Part shown: positions 7,555 through 15,163 of the stretch, piece by piece | Layout: every line of letters starts with the position of its first letter | Numbering within the stretch: position 1 is the stretch's first letter | Source: a virus | Length of the DNA stretch: 64,000 bases | IMG/VR virus record: IMGVR_UViG_3300031231_000003 | Coordinates: 1-64,000 of that record | Direction: 5' to 3' (one strand) | The notes under the pieces: generated by a model | What the model saw: only the letters and a program-made list of their open reading frames with translations | The model's database searches: none | What the model was told of the DNA's origin: nothing | Program-made: the position numbers and the translations under genes

Positions 7555-7734
7555 ATGAAGATCACGCTAAAGCAACTGAAACGAGTCATTAAGGAAGAGA
7601 TTACGCGATTGACCCTTCTCAAGGAAGCAAATTGTCCTGAATGCGGTACCGATGTTAAACCTCAAGGTAAAAGCAGCGATGGACACGGTGAATCTTTTAC
7701 GTGTCCAACCTGTGATCATGGATGGGAAACATAA
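7555..7734 (+). CDS. 59-aa leader-family zinc-ribbon protein
   Basis: Starts MKITLKQLKRVIKEE, the shared leader, followed by a compact domain with CPEC and CPTC pairs separated by 25 residues: a classical zinc ribbon. The first 42 nt are nearly identical to those of the next gene at 7736, so duplication is recent. The stop TAA is followed by 1 nt and the ATG of that gene. Function unknown; may be a small head-packaged or nucleic-acid-binding protein. Confidence 0.75.
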   Translation: MKITLKQLKRVIKEEITRLTLLKEANCPECGTDVKPQGKSSDGHGESFTCPTCDHGWET

Positions 7735-7735
7735 T

Positions 7736-8182
7736 ATGAAGATCACGCTAAAGCAACTGAAACGAGTCATCAAGGAAGAGGTTCAACGAATCAACGAGAG
7801 CTTTGGACGAGCTCAAGTAGCAACTCAACCTCAACCGCGTCATCTAACATTCGATCAATTGGGTGATGAATTTCCCAGTGCCGCCCAAGAATGGCAAACA
7901 CTTGCTGCGAACACGCTTGACGATGAAGACGAGGTCATTCAAGATCTCATCGACAATTCCTACTTTAGCGTTACCAATGATGGAAAAATAACCGCGGACG
8001 GAATCGAACCAGGGACAAAGTACGTTTGGAACGATCTTGGTCTTGTTTGGGACGACATGGACGGTGATGGTTCAGAGTCCGACGGAGAGTGCGAAATCTG
8101 TGGTGATCCTTGTCCGGTTGACTGGAATTTATGCGGTGATGATGAATGCTTGAATGATGAAGAGGAAGAAGGGGGATTTTGA
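7736..8182 (+). CDS. leader-family protein, acidic with CxxC motif
   Basis: 148 residues. ATG 7736 is preferred to an upstream in-frame ATG at 7652 because it gives the conserved leader MKITLKQLKRVIKEE and sits 1 nt after the 7555 gene. The body is acidic, with CEICGDPC, a further CGDDEC and a DDEEEEGGF-type tail. The two Cys groups may form a zinc site. It ends TTGA, overlapping the TTG start of the next gene. Confidence 0.7.
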   Translation: MKITLKQLKRVIKEEVQRINESFGRAQVATQPQPRHLTFDQLGDEFPSAAQEWQTLAANTLDDEDEVIQDLIDNSYFSVTNDGKITADGIEPGTKYVWNDLGLVWDDMDGDGSESDGECEICGDPCPVDWNLCGDDECLNDEEEEGGF

Positions 8183-8369
8183 AAATCTCTCTTTCCCAAC
8201 TCAGATCACTCATCAAGGAGGAGATCGAGAAACGTCGTGATAGCGTGAACATCAACAGGAAATGGGACATGATGCCCGCTCAGAACAAACGACGTCGAGT
8301 GGGAGTTCAATGTCAGCATCGCATTGTCCTTCATGTGACACAGAATTCAACGAAAGAGAAAGTAAATGA
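8179..8369 (+). CDS. leader-family zinc-ribbon gene with frame break
   Basis: TTG 8179 begins MKISLSQLRSLIKEE, the shared leader. The open frame runs on to 8427, but after ~8264 the better coding frame is the -1 frame, which gives HCPSCDTEFNERESK and stops at 8369, overlapping the ATG of the next gene. Restoring one G in GGG 8264-8266 joins the two into a ~62-residue protein much like the 7555 product. Either a sequencing error or a decayed paralogue. Confidence 0.5.
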
Positions 8370-9244
8370 AGATCACCCTACGACAGCTCAGAAACATCAT
8401 CAACGAAGAGGTCAAACGCCTCTCTGAATCCAGTCCCGTCAATCACGATAGCGACATCAACGTCGTCGAGGTCGGTGACATGGTCGATGTCGACACCGAG
8501 TACATGGGAACCTTACCCGTTCGTGTGACCGAGCTCGTCGATGACGTGAATGCCGTCGCTGGTTCCAACGAGGACGATCCTACTGGTGTACCGGGTAACT
8601 TTTCCGGCCCCGGTTTCGTCGGAGAGATCGATCCGGATTCCGGCGAAGGTGGAGAGCTCGTGTTCTCTCTGAACCAGGTCGTTCCGGGAAGCAAGGCCAA
8701 GTACTACTTTCCAAAGCTTGGTACTGAACTCGAGAACGGTCGTACATCCGACTGGGATGAGTACGGACGTGATGTTCCCAATCCGTACCGCAGAATGGCC
8801 CAACGACAGATCACGAAGTCACGCGAACCAAGTAATTCGTACGCATCTGGACTCGATGATGACTTCAATGAGGATGTTCATGGCCGAAAGAATGTGTTAG
8901 AATCTAACATGAACGATGTAACACTAGCTAGTTCACTCAGGGCGGCATTCAGCGACTTTGGAAAAACAAGAATTCAGCCTTATTATCCCGCACCGGGGAA
9001 GGTCGTTGATCTTCGTCTTTCAGAACCGGGATCAGTGAGTAAACACGAGATCATCAACACACTGGAACACGTGTTCGCACAAAACATGAATTTGGATTTG
9101 GAGCGGGAAGAAAGTATCAACGTTGATCGGTTCAACGCTGGCCAGTTTCACGTGATCGTCCAAGCGATGACAAAAGGTGGAAAACGAGCGAAATCAGATA
9201 CGGATACGATTCGTTTCGTAGTATGTTTGATTCCGAAACGCTAA
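8366..9244 (+). CDS. leader-family protein (292 aa)
   Basis: Starts MKITLRQLRNIINEE, the fifth copy of the leader. Residues 25-130 are acidic and Gly-rich with strands ending in VGDMVDVDTEY and GPGFVGEIDPDSGE, suggestive of an SH3/KOW-like barrel. The C-terminal half (from ~185) is a separate alpha/beta domain. Last and longest gene of the tandem leader set (start overlaps the preceding stop by 3 nt). Function unknown; packaged virion protein is a reasonable guess. Confidence 0.72.
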   Translation: MKITLRQLRNIINEEVKRLSESSPVNHDSDINVVEVGDMVDVDTEYMGTLPVRVTELVDDVNAVAGSNEDDPTGVPGNFSGPGFVGEIDPDSGEGGELVFSLNQVVPGSKAKYYFPKLGTELENGRTSDWDEYGRDVPNPYRRMAQRQITKSREPSNSYASGLDDDFNEDVHGRKNVLESNMNDVTLASSLRAAFSDFGKTRIQPYYPAPGKVVDLRLSEPGSVSKHEIINTLEHVFAQNMNLDLEREESINVDRFNAGQFHVIVQAMTKGGKRAKSDTDTIRFVVCLIPKR

Positions 9245-9284
9245 TGAAACATTCCCCATTAGAACCTTCATCAAGGAGACGATC

Positions 9285-9335
9285 ATGAATCCTGACATTG
9301 AACACGAGATCGTATCAATGATCGAACGTCATTAG
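9285..9335 (+). CDS. 16-residue ORF with good RBS
   Basis: AAGGAG lies 8 nt before ATG 9285, and the ORF encodes MNPDIEHEIVSMIERH. The upstream text TCATCAAGGAGACG nearly repeats 6623-6636. The ORF stop overlaps the 3' end of the minus-strand lipoprotein gene. May be translated or the remains of a truncated gene. Confidence 0.3.
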   Translation: MNPDIEHEIVSMIERH

Positions 9336-9514
9336 CATTGATCCTTCGAGATCCACTGGCAATGACCACCTTCGAAACATACCAAGCACGCTTCGTTCGT
9401 GCATCCCATTGCGACAACGTTAGCCTGAAACTGGCAACCTCCCTGCGTTTCTGGGTAGTTACGACCGCATGCGAACAACGCTAGAATCACAATAATTGAT
9501 TTATTCATTTTCAT
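9332..9514 (-). CDS. small lipoprotein
   Basis: 60 residues with a short basic start, a hydrophobic stretch IIVILALFA and then Cys16: a lipobox (LFAC) for signal peptidase II. The mature part is ~45 residues with five more cysteines, so disulfides are likely. Phage lipoproteins of this size often act in superinfection exclusion or outer-membrane effects; that role is inferred only. ATG 9514 is preferred to the TTG just before it, and overlaps the upstream gene's end by 14 nt. Confidence 0.65.
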   Translation of the reverse strand: MKMNKSIIVILALFACGRNYPETQGGCQFQANVVAMGCTNEACLVCFEGGHCQWISKDQC

Positions 9515-9830
9515 CAACCTGATTCGTCATCATTCCAACTGATTCTTGGGCTCGCAGGATCGAGTTGTGAGCTTCAACGACCGCTGCTACGACCCTCTTC
9601 ACGTAGGGTTCGTTCGACACGACCTCGTATCCTGCGACCTCGTTAACGATGTTCGCTTGACGTTCGAGGTTCAGCTTGAGCGTTTCAAGCGTATCAAAGA
9701 TACTTTCGTTGGTTTGGTTCGCTTCGTCCTCGTGTTTAACCAAGCGTTTGTAGAGTACAACGTTAATGTAGATTGAGACGAACAGCAAGGCCGTTACTGC
9801 GATCAGCAAGATTAGAGTTCCCATTTTCAA
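9501..9830 (-). CDS. membrane-anchored coiled-coil protein
   Basis: 109 residues. One N-terminal transmembrane helix (about residues 4-26: LILLIAVTALLFVSIYINVV) is followed by a charged coiled coil. No lysis motif is evident, but the topology (N-in, long periplasmic or cytoplasmic helix) would fit a spanin-like or structural membrane protein. It overlaps the lipoprotein gene by 14 nt, and membrane protein plus lipoprotein resembles a two-component spanin, although the order and size are not diagnostic. Confidence 0.6.
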   Translation of the reverse strand: MKMGTLILLIAVTALLFVSIYINVVLYKRLVKHEDEANQTNESIFDTLETLKLNLERQANIVNEVAGYEVVSNEPYVKRVVAAVVEAHNSILRAQESVGMMTNQVDENE

Positions 9831-9842
9831 ATTTTACTCTAT

Positions 9843-10100
9843 TCAATGTCGAGTGATTTCAAGCAGAATCATCTTGATGAACCTACGAAGTGATTCTGAA
9901 AATGTCCCGGCTGTCATGACAAGCAATTCATCTTCTGCGTGAATGTCTACGCCGTACGACCAAAGAACGTGAACGAACGTGAGATCATTCGTTTTATCGA
10001 CAAATATGACAATGCCGATCTCGTTTTCTTTAATAAGAGAATTCTGTGTTAAACTACGTGCTTTTTTCGTTAGCTTGACTGAGTTTCCGTTCAAAATCAT
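9843..10100 (-). CDS. cassette protein 1, copy A
   Basis: 85 residues, paralogous to the 19624-19866 product: both have [20 protein letters not shown], then VLWSYG/VLWSHG, then a C-terminal LRxFIxxIL helix. The pattern suggests a small beta barrel plus a helix. It overlaps its upstream partner (10097) by 4 nt (ATGA), as the other copy does. Function unknown; the conserved pairing suggests the two proteins work together. Confidence 0.7.
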   Translation of the reverse strand: MILNGNSVKLTKKARSLTQNSLIKENEIGIVIFVDKTNDLTFVHVLWSYGVDIHAEDELLVMTAGTFSESLRRFIKMILLEITRH

Positions 10101-10375
10101 AATGATTCAATGAACCCCCGCAACCCATCAACGTCAATTTGATTTGGATCAATCAAGCAACTCATTGATTCGTTCAAATACAATGTGAACATTTCAGGTT
10201 TAGTTTCACATGGTTCAAGTTGGAGATCATGCAATTTACAAGTTTGAACAATGTCGATAACTGAATTGCCTCGTGAAGGTTCAAAAGTAAAATACACACA
10301 TTTCGATAGAATCTCAATCAAGGATGTTCGTTGTTCGTTCGTCAGTTCTTGGTTCTTGAATTCATTGATTCTCAT
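10097..10375 (-). CDS. cassette protein 2, copy A
   Basis: 92 residues, paralogous to the 19863-20150 product. Shared features are a starting MxxxEF, an LTxxQ..(F/L)(I/V)EILS helix near residue 20, an LID.N.ID motif and an ending helix with L..I.SL. The gene is the upstream member of a coupled pair (4-nt overlap) and follows the 10377 glycosyltransferase by 1 nt. No known domain. Confidence 0.7.
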   Translation of the reverse strand: MRINEFKNQELTNEQRTSLIEILSKCVYFTFEPSRGNSVIDIVQTCKLHDLQLEPCETKPEMFTLYLNESMSCLIDPNQIDVDGLRGFIESL

Positions 10376-10376
10376 G

Positions 10377-11540
10377 TTAAAAATTCAGTTCCTTCACGAC
10401 ATTATCGTATTGCACATTGATAGCATCCTGCGAATGCGTTACCCTGAGCTTCTCGCTCAGATCCTTCGCCCATTGACGAGGAATCTCGCTGCCCTTGTAG
10501 AACTTGCGACACTTCGCCTTGAAATCAGTCTCAGATACCTCTGCCCATCTCGCATCCGGCATGAACATGATGTTATCAACGCGTGACTGATGAACCTGTT
10601 GGAGTTGATGGAATAACTGAACGAACTTTCCTTTGCCCAAGAAATCCATGTGACCCGACCAGGGGGTTGCGATGATCGGGAGCCCCGCGACTGCCGCCTC
10701 TAAAAGGGGCAATCCAAATCCCTCGCCTCGTGTAGCTGAGACGAGAGCCTTCATCGTGGGATGCTTGTACAATGCGGTGACTTCATCGTTCGTCAGATCA
10801 CCGTGAACCAAGTGCAATCGCGGGTACGTACCCGAACGTGTCTCCTTGATCAACTTTTGAAGCGTCTCCACCGTGTTGTTCTTATCGACGATGGTATTCC
10901 TGCTCATGTTCGTCTTGATGATGACACCAACATCGGGATCGTTCTTGAACTCCTCGAACAACCACTTCAGGGTGAAGAACACGTTCTTGCGGTCGTTGAA
11001 AGCGTTGGTACCTGTCACCTGACCGAACACGAGAAAGTTGAATCTCGTTGAGAACTCACCGATTGACGGGAGGGAACTCGCATCCTTGAGCATCTCAACT
11101 GGATACGATTCCGGGACGACGAACATCGGACATGTCACTTGCTTCGGATTCAAACTTTGTTTTGCATGTTCGGAAGGAACGATGATCGCATTCATCTTGT
11201 TGCAAGCTTGAGTCCACGTGGGGTTGCACTTATCTGTCTCGATACCTGCCGTGAGTCCGACGTTGAATCGAGAGAGGTTCGCATCCCATTCATTAGGTAA
11301 TATCAATTGGAAAGAAAGATCGAATCCTGAGTCTGTGAATGGTACTGAGTTATCCAAGATCTTTCCGATCAAGCCTTCTTCACGATTTCGGTCGATAATC
11401 CACGGCGTCGAACCCCATTGTACCGGTTGGAACTTAACGTTGAAATCTTCTCGTGTGAGCAACCAACGAACGACCATACGACTGTGTTGTCCGTACCCTG
11501 AACTTGTCAAACAGGGACCTCTAAAAATGACGTTCTTCAT
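10377..11540 (-). CDS. GT4-family glycosyltransferase
   Basis: 387 residues of GT-B fold. The C-terminal nucleotide-sugar site is clear: ATRGEGFGLPLLEAAVAG followed by PIIATPWSG, the EX7E pattern of GT4 enzymes. The N-terminus begins with a strand and SSGYGQHSR glycine loop. Overlaps the next glycosyltransferase by 4 nt, and the two probably act in sequence on one glycan. Confidence 0.88.
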   Translation of the reverse strand: MKNVIFRGPCLTSSGYGQHSRMVVRWLLTREDFNVKFQPVQWGSTPWIIDRNREEGLIGKILDNSVPFTDSGFDLSFQLILPNEWDANLSRFNVGLTAGIETDKCNPTWTQACNKMNAIIVPSEHAKQSLNPKQVTCPMFVVPESYPVEMLKDASSLPSIGEFSTRFNFLVFGQVTGTNAFNDRKNVFFTLKWLFEEFKNDPDVGVIIKTNMSRNTIVDKNNTVETLQKLIKETRSGTYPRLHLVHGDLTNDEVTALYKHPTMKALVSATRGEGFGLPLLEAAVAGLPIIATPWSGHMDFLGKGKFVQLFHQLQQVHQSRVDNIMFMPDARWAEVSETDFKAKCRKFYKGSEIPRQWAKDLSEKLRVTHSQDAINVQYDNVVKELNF

Positions 11541-12793
11541 AGTTCCACCACTCGTCGCCCTCGTACAGAATCAGGAGTCCATTCCTTGAACAACTTCTGC
11601 AACGATTCGTCCCAATTCTTGATCATGTTCTCCATCGAGTAGTTCTTCAAAGCGTGGATCCTCGCGTTCTTTCCGATCTCTTCACGCTCAGCCTTCGTCA
11701 TGTTGAACATCTTTGTGAACGCTCGTGCAATTGTTTCATTGGTCACAAAGTCCTCACCGATGTAGGGGACGCCTTGGTTACCAACACATGTCACAAGGTC
11801 GGGTGGCATTGCGACCCCGTACTCGTATCCCGTTTCATGGTCCTTCACCTGACGGATCAAACCACCGGTCATCACAGCAATCACGGGTAGCTCGGTCATC
11901 TTTGCTTCGAGAACGGGTAGACCGAATCCTTCGTTCACGGATGCATTGACCAACACGTCCGCGGAATTGTAAACCCCGTTCATTTGATCGAAATCGATCA
12001 TTTGATTAGAAAACATCACGTTGTCGTGAAGCTTCAGGAAGTCAAGAACGTGAATGAGGTTCGGGCCTTCGGGATCGTGAGGATTGCAATGCATCACGAG
12101 GGTCGCGTTGGTGTGATCGTATTTCGCTTTCAGATCATCGATGAAGATCTTCCATGCGACCATGATGTCGCTTGAACGCTTCCTACGAGCATTGCGACCG
12201 ACGAACAAAGCTACGAAGTGATCCTTTCGTTTGTCACCGAGAACTTTCATGCGCCATGATTTACGTTCAGAATCTGACAACGGACGATAGACGTCCGATG
12301 GAACAGCATGGGGGATGTAGTTCGTCTTTTGGGGAACAAGGTTGGTAGCGAACTCGTATGTCGGCCAGTTGATGCAATTGAAGAGATCGCAGATCTCGTA
12401 GATGGGTTTGTTGAAGTGAGGGGGAAATGACCCCGAGTCATCCCAGAGGTGGTTCCATATGATTGGACAAACCTGATGAATCTCATCATGCATTGCGAAG
12501 ATGTGTTGATAGAACCTGGGATCCGTGAAAAGCATGAGGGCGTCAGGTTTCTCTTGATAGAGAAGTTGACGAATCATTTCTTGGTTACCAAAACCATCGA
12601 TCGGTTTGATTAGAAGATCATCGGAAACTTTCACCAACGAGTAATCTTGATGTTTCATCGCCGAACCTAACTGGCGGAACGTATAACGACCTGTTTGAAC
12701 AAGGCCATGCATGAGAAATCTTGATTGGCAACCTACCCCGCTCGTCGAAAGACAGTGGTCCGAAATCATGACGATCTTTTTCTTTTGATTCAT
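11537..12793 (-). CDS. GT4-family glycosyltransferase
   Basis: 418 residues. GT-B fold with an N-terminal STSGVGCQSR acceptor-domain loop and the donor-site signature NEGFGLPVLEAKMTELPVI. It is related to the 10377 protein in its N-terminal loop (TSSGYG/STSGVG), so the pair may derive from duplication. First gene of this minus-strand group. Confidence 0.88.
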   Translation of the reverse strand: MNQKKKIVMISDHCLSTSGVGCQSRFLMHGLVQTGRYTFRQLGSAMKHQDYSLVKVSDDLLIKPIDGFGNQEMIRQLLYQEKPDALMLFTDPRFYQHIFAMHDEIHQVCPIIWNHLWDDSGSFPPHFNKPIYEICDLFNCINWPTYEFATNLVPQKTNYIPHAVPSDVYRPLSDSERKSWRMKVLGDKRKDHFVALFVGRNARRKRSSDIMVAWKIFIDDLKAKYDHTNATLVMHCNPHDPEGPNLIHVLDFLKLHDNVMFSNQMIDFDQMNGVYNSADVLVNASVNEGFGLPVLEAKMTELPVIAVMTGGLIRQVKDHETGYEYGVAMPPDLVTCVGNQGVPYIGEDFVTNETIARAFTKMFNMTKAEREEIGKNARIHALKNYSMENMIKNWDESLQKLFKEWTPDSVRGRRVVEL

Positions 12794-12868
12794 GTGAAAT
12801 TTTTCGTTACGAAACTGCGCAGTCGCTGTTCAATAACAAAATTATACACACTATCTATCGTTCGTATC

Positions 12869-13786
12869 CTACAACACGTTGTCTAATTCGTGAACGTACA
12901 CACCCTCTGAACCTCTTTTCTTTGCGTGAGGAATACTATATCTTTTACTTACGTTAGTGGTTCCAACGATACGATACGTTCGGTTGTTTTCATTGGCCTC
13001 AATCACAATCTGAACGTCCGATTTTAAGTCGTAGCTTGTCATGTAGACGTGTCGATTTCCGGGAACGATAGTTTTGAACCCAATCTTCATTCCGTTTTTA
13101 TGATCAAGATCTGTACCACCGTCACCCACGTTCGCATGTTCATTCAATTTTGATATATTACGTTGACGTTTGTACCATTGATTCATGACTTCAAGATGCG
13201 TCATTGAAGATTGCACGAAAAACGATCCCACGATCTCACCCACCAATCCACGAAGTCGATCGTTAATATCTCCTGTCGGAGGGGGACCGTAAAATTTCGC
13301 ACTTTTAGCCAGTTTCACACAACGTTCATGATCACTTTCGGTGAGTTGCAAGGTACGAACCTTTTCGAGCAATTTCTTAGCGTATTTTTCAACGTTCGGG
13401 TTGATTTTGAATTCCATGTCGTATGTCAATGCATTCGCACAAACAACGTTCGTTGCAACGATGATCGCCCACTCGAAAGTGGGAACCTGACCGCTCGACT
13501 CAAATGCAACATGAAGAAGTCGTTGATGACATTCCTGCACATTGTCTCGTAATAGTTCCACCCCATACGTTGTCGATAAAGCTTGAACGGGTGTTGATGA
13601 TCCATTCTCGATCTTTCTCTTGATCACTTCAACGAGAAAATTACCTGAACCACATCCCGTGACATCTCCAATGACTTTCGTGGGATCCACAAAGGTTTCA
13701 TTTGGAAGTTTGTCAAGCATCTCTCGAACCAACGTGGGCGGTGTGAAGACCTCACCAAATTGATCTTTTCGTTCTTGAGATTTCAA
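12869..13786 (-). CDS. half methyltransferase fused to nuclease-like domain
   Basis: 305 residues (TTG start). Residues 8-125 match the first half of a type I/IIG-like adenine methyltransferase: GEVFTPPTLVREML, motif I DVTGCGSGNF (41-50) and GVELL (75-79), then CANALTYD where a NPPY motif should soon follow. It does not follow. Instead residues ~170-250 resemble a PD-(D/E)XK nuclease module: LVGEIVG (E184), GDGGTDL (D226) and KIGFKT (K238). The usual acid before the Lys is Gly236, so activity is doubtful. Downstream of the NPPY-bearing 13896 gene in a likely operon. Confidence 0.65.
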   Translation of the reverse strand: MKSQERKDQFGEVFTPPTLVREMLDKLPNETFVDPTKVIGDVTGCGSGNFLVEVIKRKIENGSSTPVQALSTTYGVELLRDNVQECHQRLLHVAFESSGQVPTFEWAIIVATNVVCANALTYDMEFKINPNVEKYAKKLLEKVRTLQLTESDHERCVKLAKSAKFYGPPPTGDINDRLRGLVGEIVGSFFVQSSMTHLEVMNQWYKRQRNISKLNEHANVGDGGTDLDHKNGMKIGFKTIVPGNRHVYMTSYDLKSDVQIVIEANENNRTYRIVGTTNVSKRYSIPHAKKRGSEGVYVHELDNVL

Positions 13787-13860
13787 TTCAGCTCAGTTGA
13801 AGATTGTTTTAGTTCAACACAAATTTGATCAAACCCAAGATGTATTTCAACAATCTTCAT
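13783..13860 (-). CDS. 25-residue coupled peptide
   Basis: ATG 13858-13860 is preceded by AAAGGATG at a good distance. The 25-residue product (MKIVEIHLGFDQICVELKQS...) ends with TGA overlapping the TTG start of the 12869 gene (TTGA). It fills the only real gap in this operon. It could be a small subunit or simply a device that couples translation to a weak TTG start. Confidence 0.45.
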   Translation of the reverse strand: MKIVEIHLGFDQICVELKQSSTELN

Positions 13861-13895
13861 TTTTCATCCTTTCATATACGTTTTGAATGTAATCT

Positions 13896-15143
13896 CTAAC
13901 AAAAAAAACTTTCTTCAATTGTGAGTCCGAAAACATTTTCAACGTCATCTTCATTTGCTTGATCTTGTAGATCATTCGTTACATCGGGACAAAATCCTTG
14001 TAATGAAGATCCAATGTGAGTAATCGTAAAAATTCGTGAATGATAATAACGAATTAAATTCGATTCCAACAATGCTATATGTCTTGAAGGATGCCTTGAC
14101 GGAACACATAGCAAAGAATCATGAAATGGTTGAGGTTTCACAACGCATTTATGACGCTTGAAAGTATTATACTGCTGGCCTACAAATTCATTGAAAAGAA
14201 TGAACTCAATGTCATTGTGGTTCATGATCGCATCATGTGTTTCTTTATTGGTCGAACATTGACTTTGAATGATTTTAACTTCATCAGAACCTCGATTAAA
14301 TCGAGTAACGTATGATGAGTGTTTGCCATTTTCATCTTCACTCACGCTTCCACGCCAAAATTTAACAGGTTCATGATCTTTCAATTTATCATGAACTTTC
14401 TTCACGATCGATTTTTCGATTTCAGTATCACATCGAAGAATCATTCCTTGAAATGTTTCAACATCATGTTTGACGAATGAATCTTTCTTACATGAAAGAA
14501 CCACACATTCACCCACACCAACCCCTTCAAAGGGTTCATCAAGAAACTGAGTCGATTTAATCGATACATTCGAAAGCAAGTACTCTCGACATTTTGAACC
14601 TTGTTTACCTTTCAAGAATTCACTTGGCGTGATCGTTAACATCGTTCCACCATCGCTCAATGATAACGATGCCTTCTTCAAGAATTGATAGTACGAAGGT
14701 TGTTTTCCAGAATTGTGAACATCCTCGTATCCTACATGTTTTTCAACGCCATTGTAAGGTGGGTTACCTATGATCACATCAAACTTCATCTCAGTTGTTT
14801 CTTGCAAGTATTTTTCACAACGAATATTTCGAACATTCACATCAAGTGATTTAGAGAACTCAGATTGTTCAATTGTATAACACGTGAACAACACGTTTTC
14901 AATCTTAATCGCCGTTCCATCATCTCGTTTTCCGTACTTGAGCAAAGCGACAAGTAAACCAATATCGAATACAACGTTGATCAACAAAGATTCGAGATTG
15001 ATATTTGATGAATTTTTAATGAATCGCTGGATCAACTCTTTACCAAAAGTATCAAAAGGCACAGACGGTCGTTTTAGTGGATCAGAAGCAATTGCACGAG
15101 CAATTTGCTTGTGAAGTTCTTCATTGTCACTTTTTTCTGACAT
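13896..15143 (-). CDS. NPPY adenine methyltransferase-like protein
   Basis: 415 residues. FDVIIGNPPYNG (121-132) is motif IV of an N6-adenine methyltransferase, followed by the expected KKASLSLSDGGTMLTITP and a C-terminal region that would hold the target recognition domain. Upstream, the usual cofactor loop is reduced to VVFDIGLLVALL (58-68), with no DxxxGxGxF, so AdoMet binding may be impaired. This mirrors the 12869 protein, which has motif I but no NPPY. Follows the helicase gene by 20 nt. Confidence 0.75.
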   Translation of the reverse strand: MSEKSDNEELHKQIARAIASDPLKRPSVPFDTFGKELIQRFIKNSSNINLESLLINVVFDIGLLVALLKYGKRDDGTAIKIENVLFTCYTIEQSEFSKSLDVNVRNIRCEKYLQETTEMKFDVIIGNPPYNGVEKHVGYEDVHNSGKQPSYYQFLKKASLSLSDGGTMLTITPSEFLKGKQGSKCREYLLSNVSIKSTQFLDEPFEGVGVGECVVLSCKKDSFVKHDVETFQGMILRCDTEIEKSIVKKVHDKLKDHEPVKFWRGSVSEDENGKHSSYVTRFNRGSDEVKIIQSQCSTNKETHDAIMNHNDIEFILFNEFVGQQYNTFKRHKCVVKPQPFHDSLLCVPSRHPSRHIALLESNLIRYYHSRIFTITHIGSSLQGFCPDVTNDLQDQANEDDVENVFGLTIEESFFC

Positions 15144-15163
15144 GATTTTATTCTAACACGAAA

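Noticed and set aside
9332-9830. Two-component spanin (membrane protein plus lipoprotein)
   Set aside because: Topology is suggestive, but there is no endolysin or holin nearby and the lipoprotein is Cys-rich rather than Pro-rich; left as a possibility in the feature text only.
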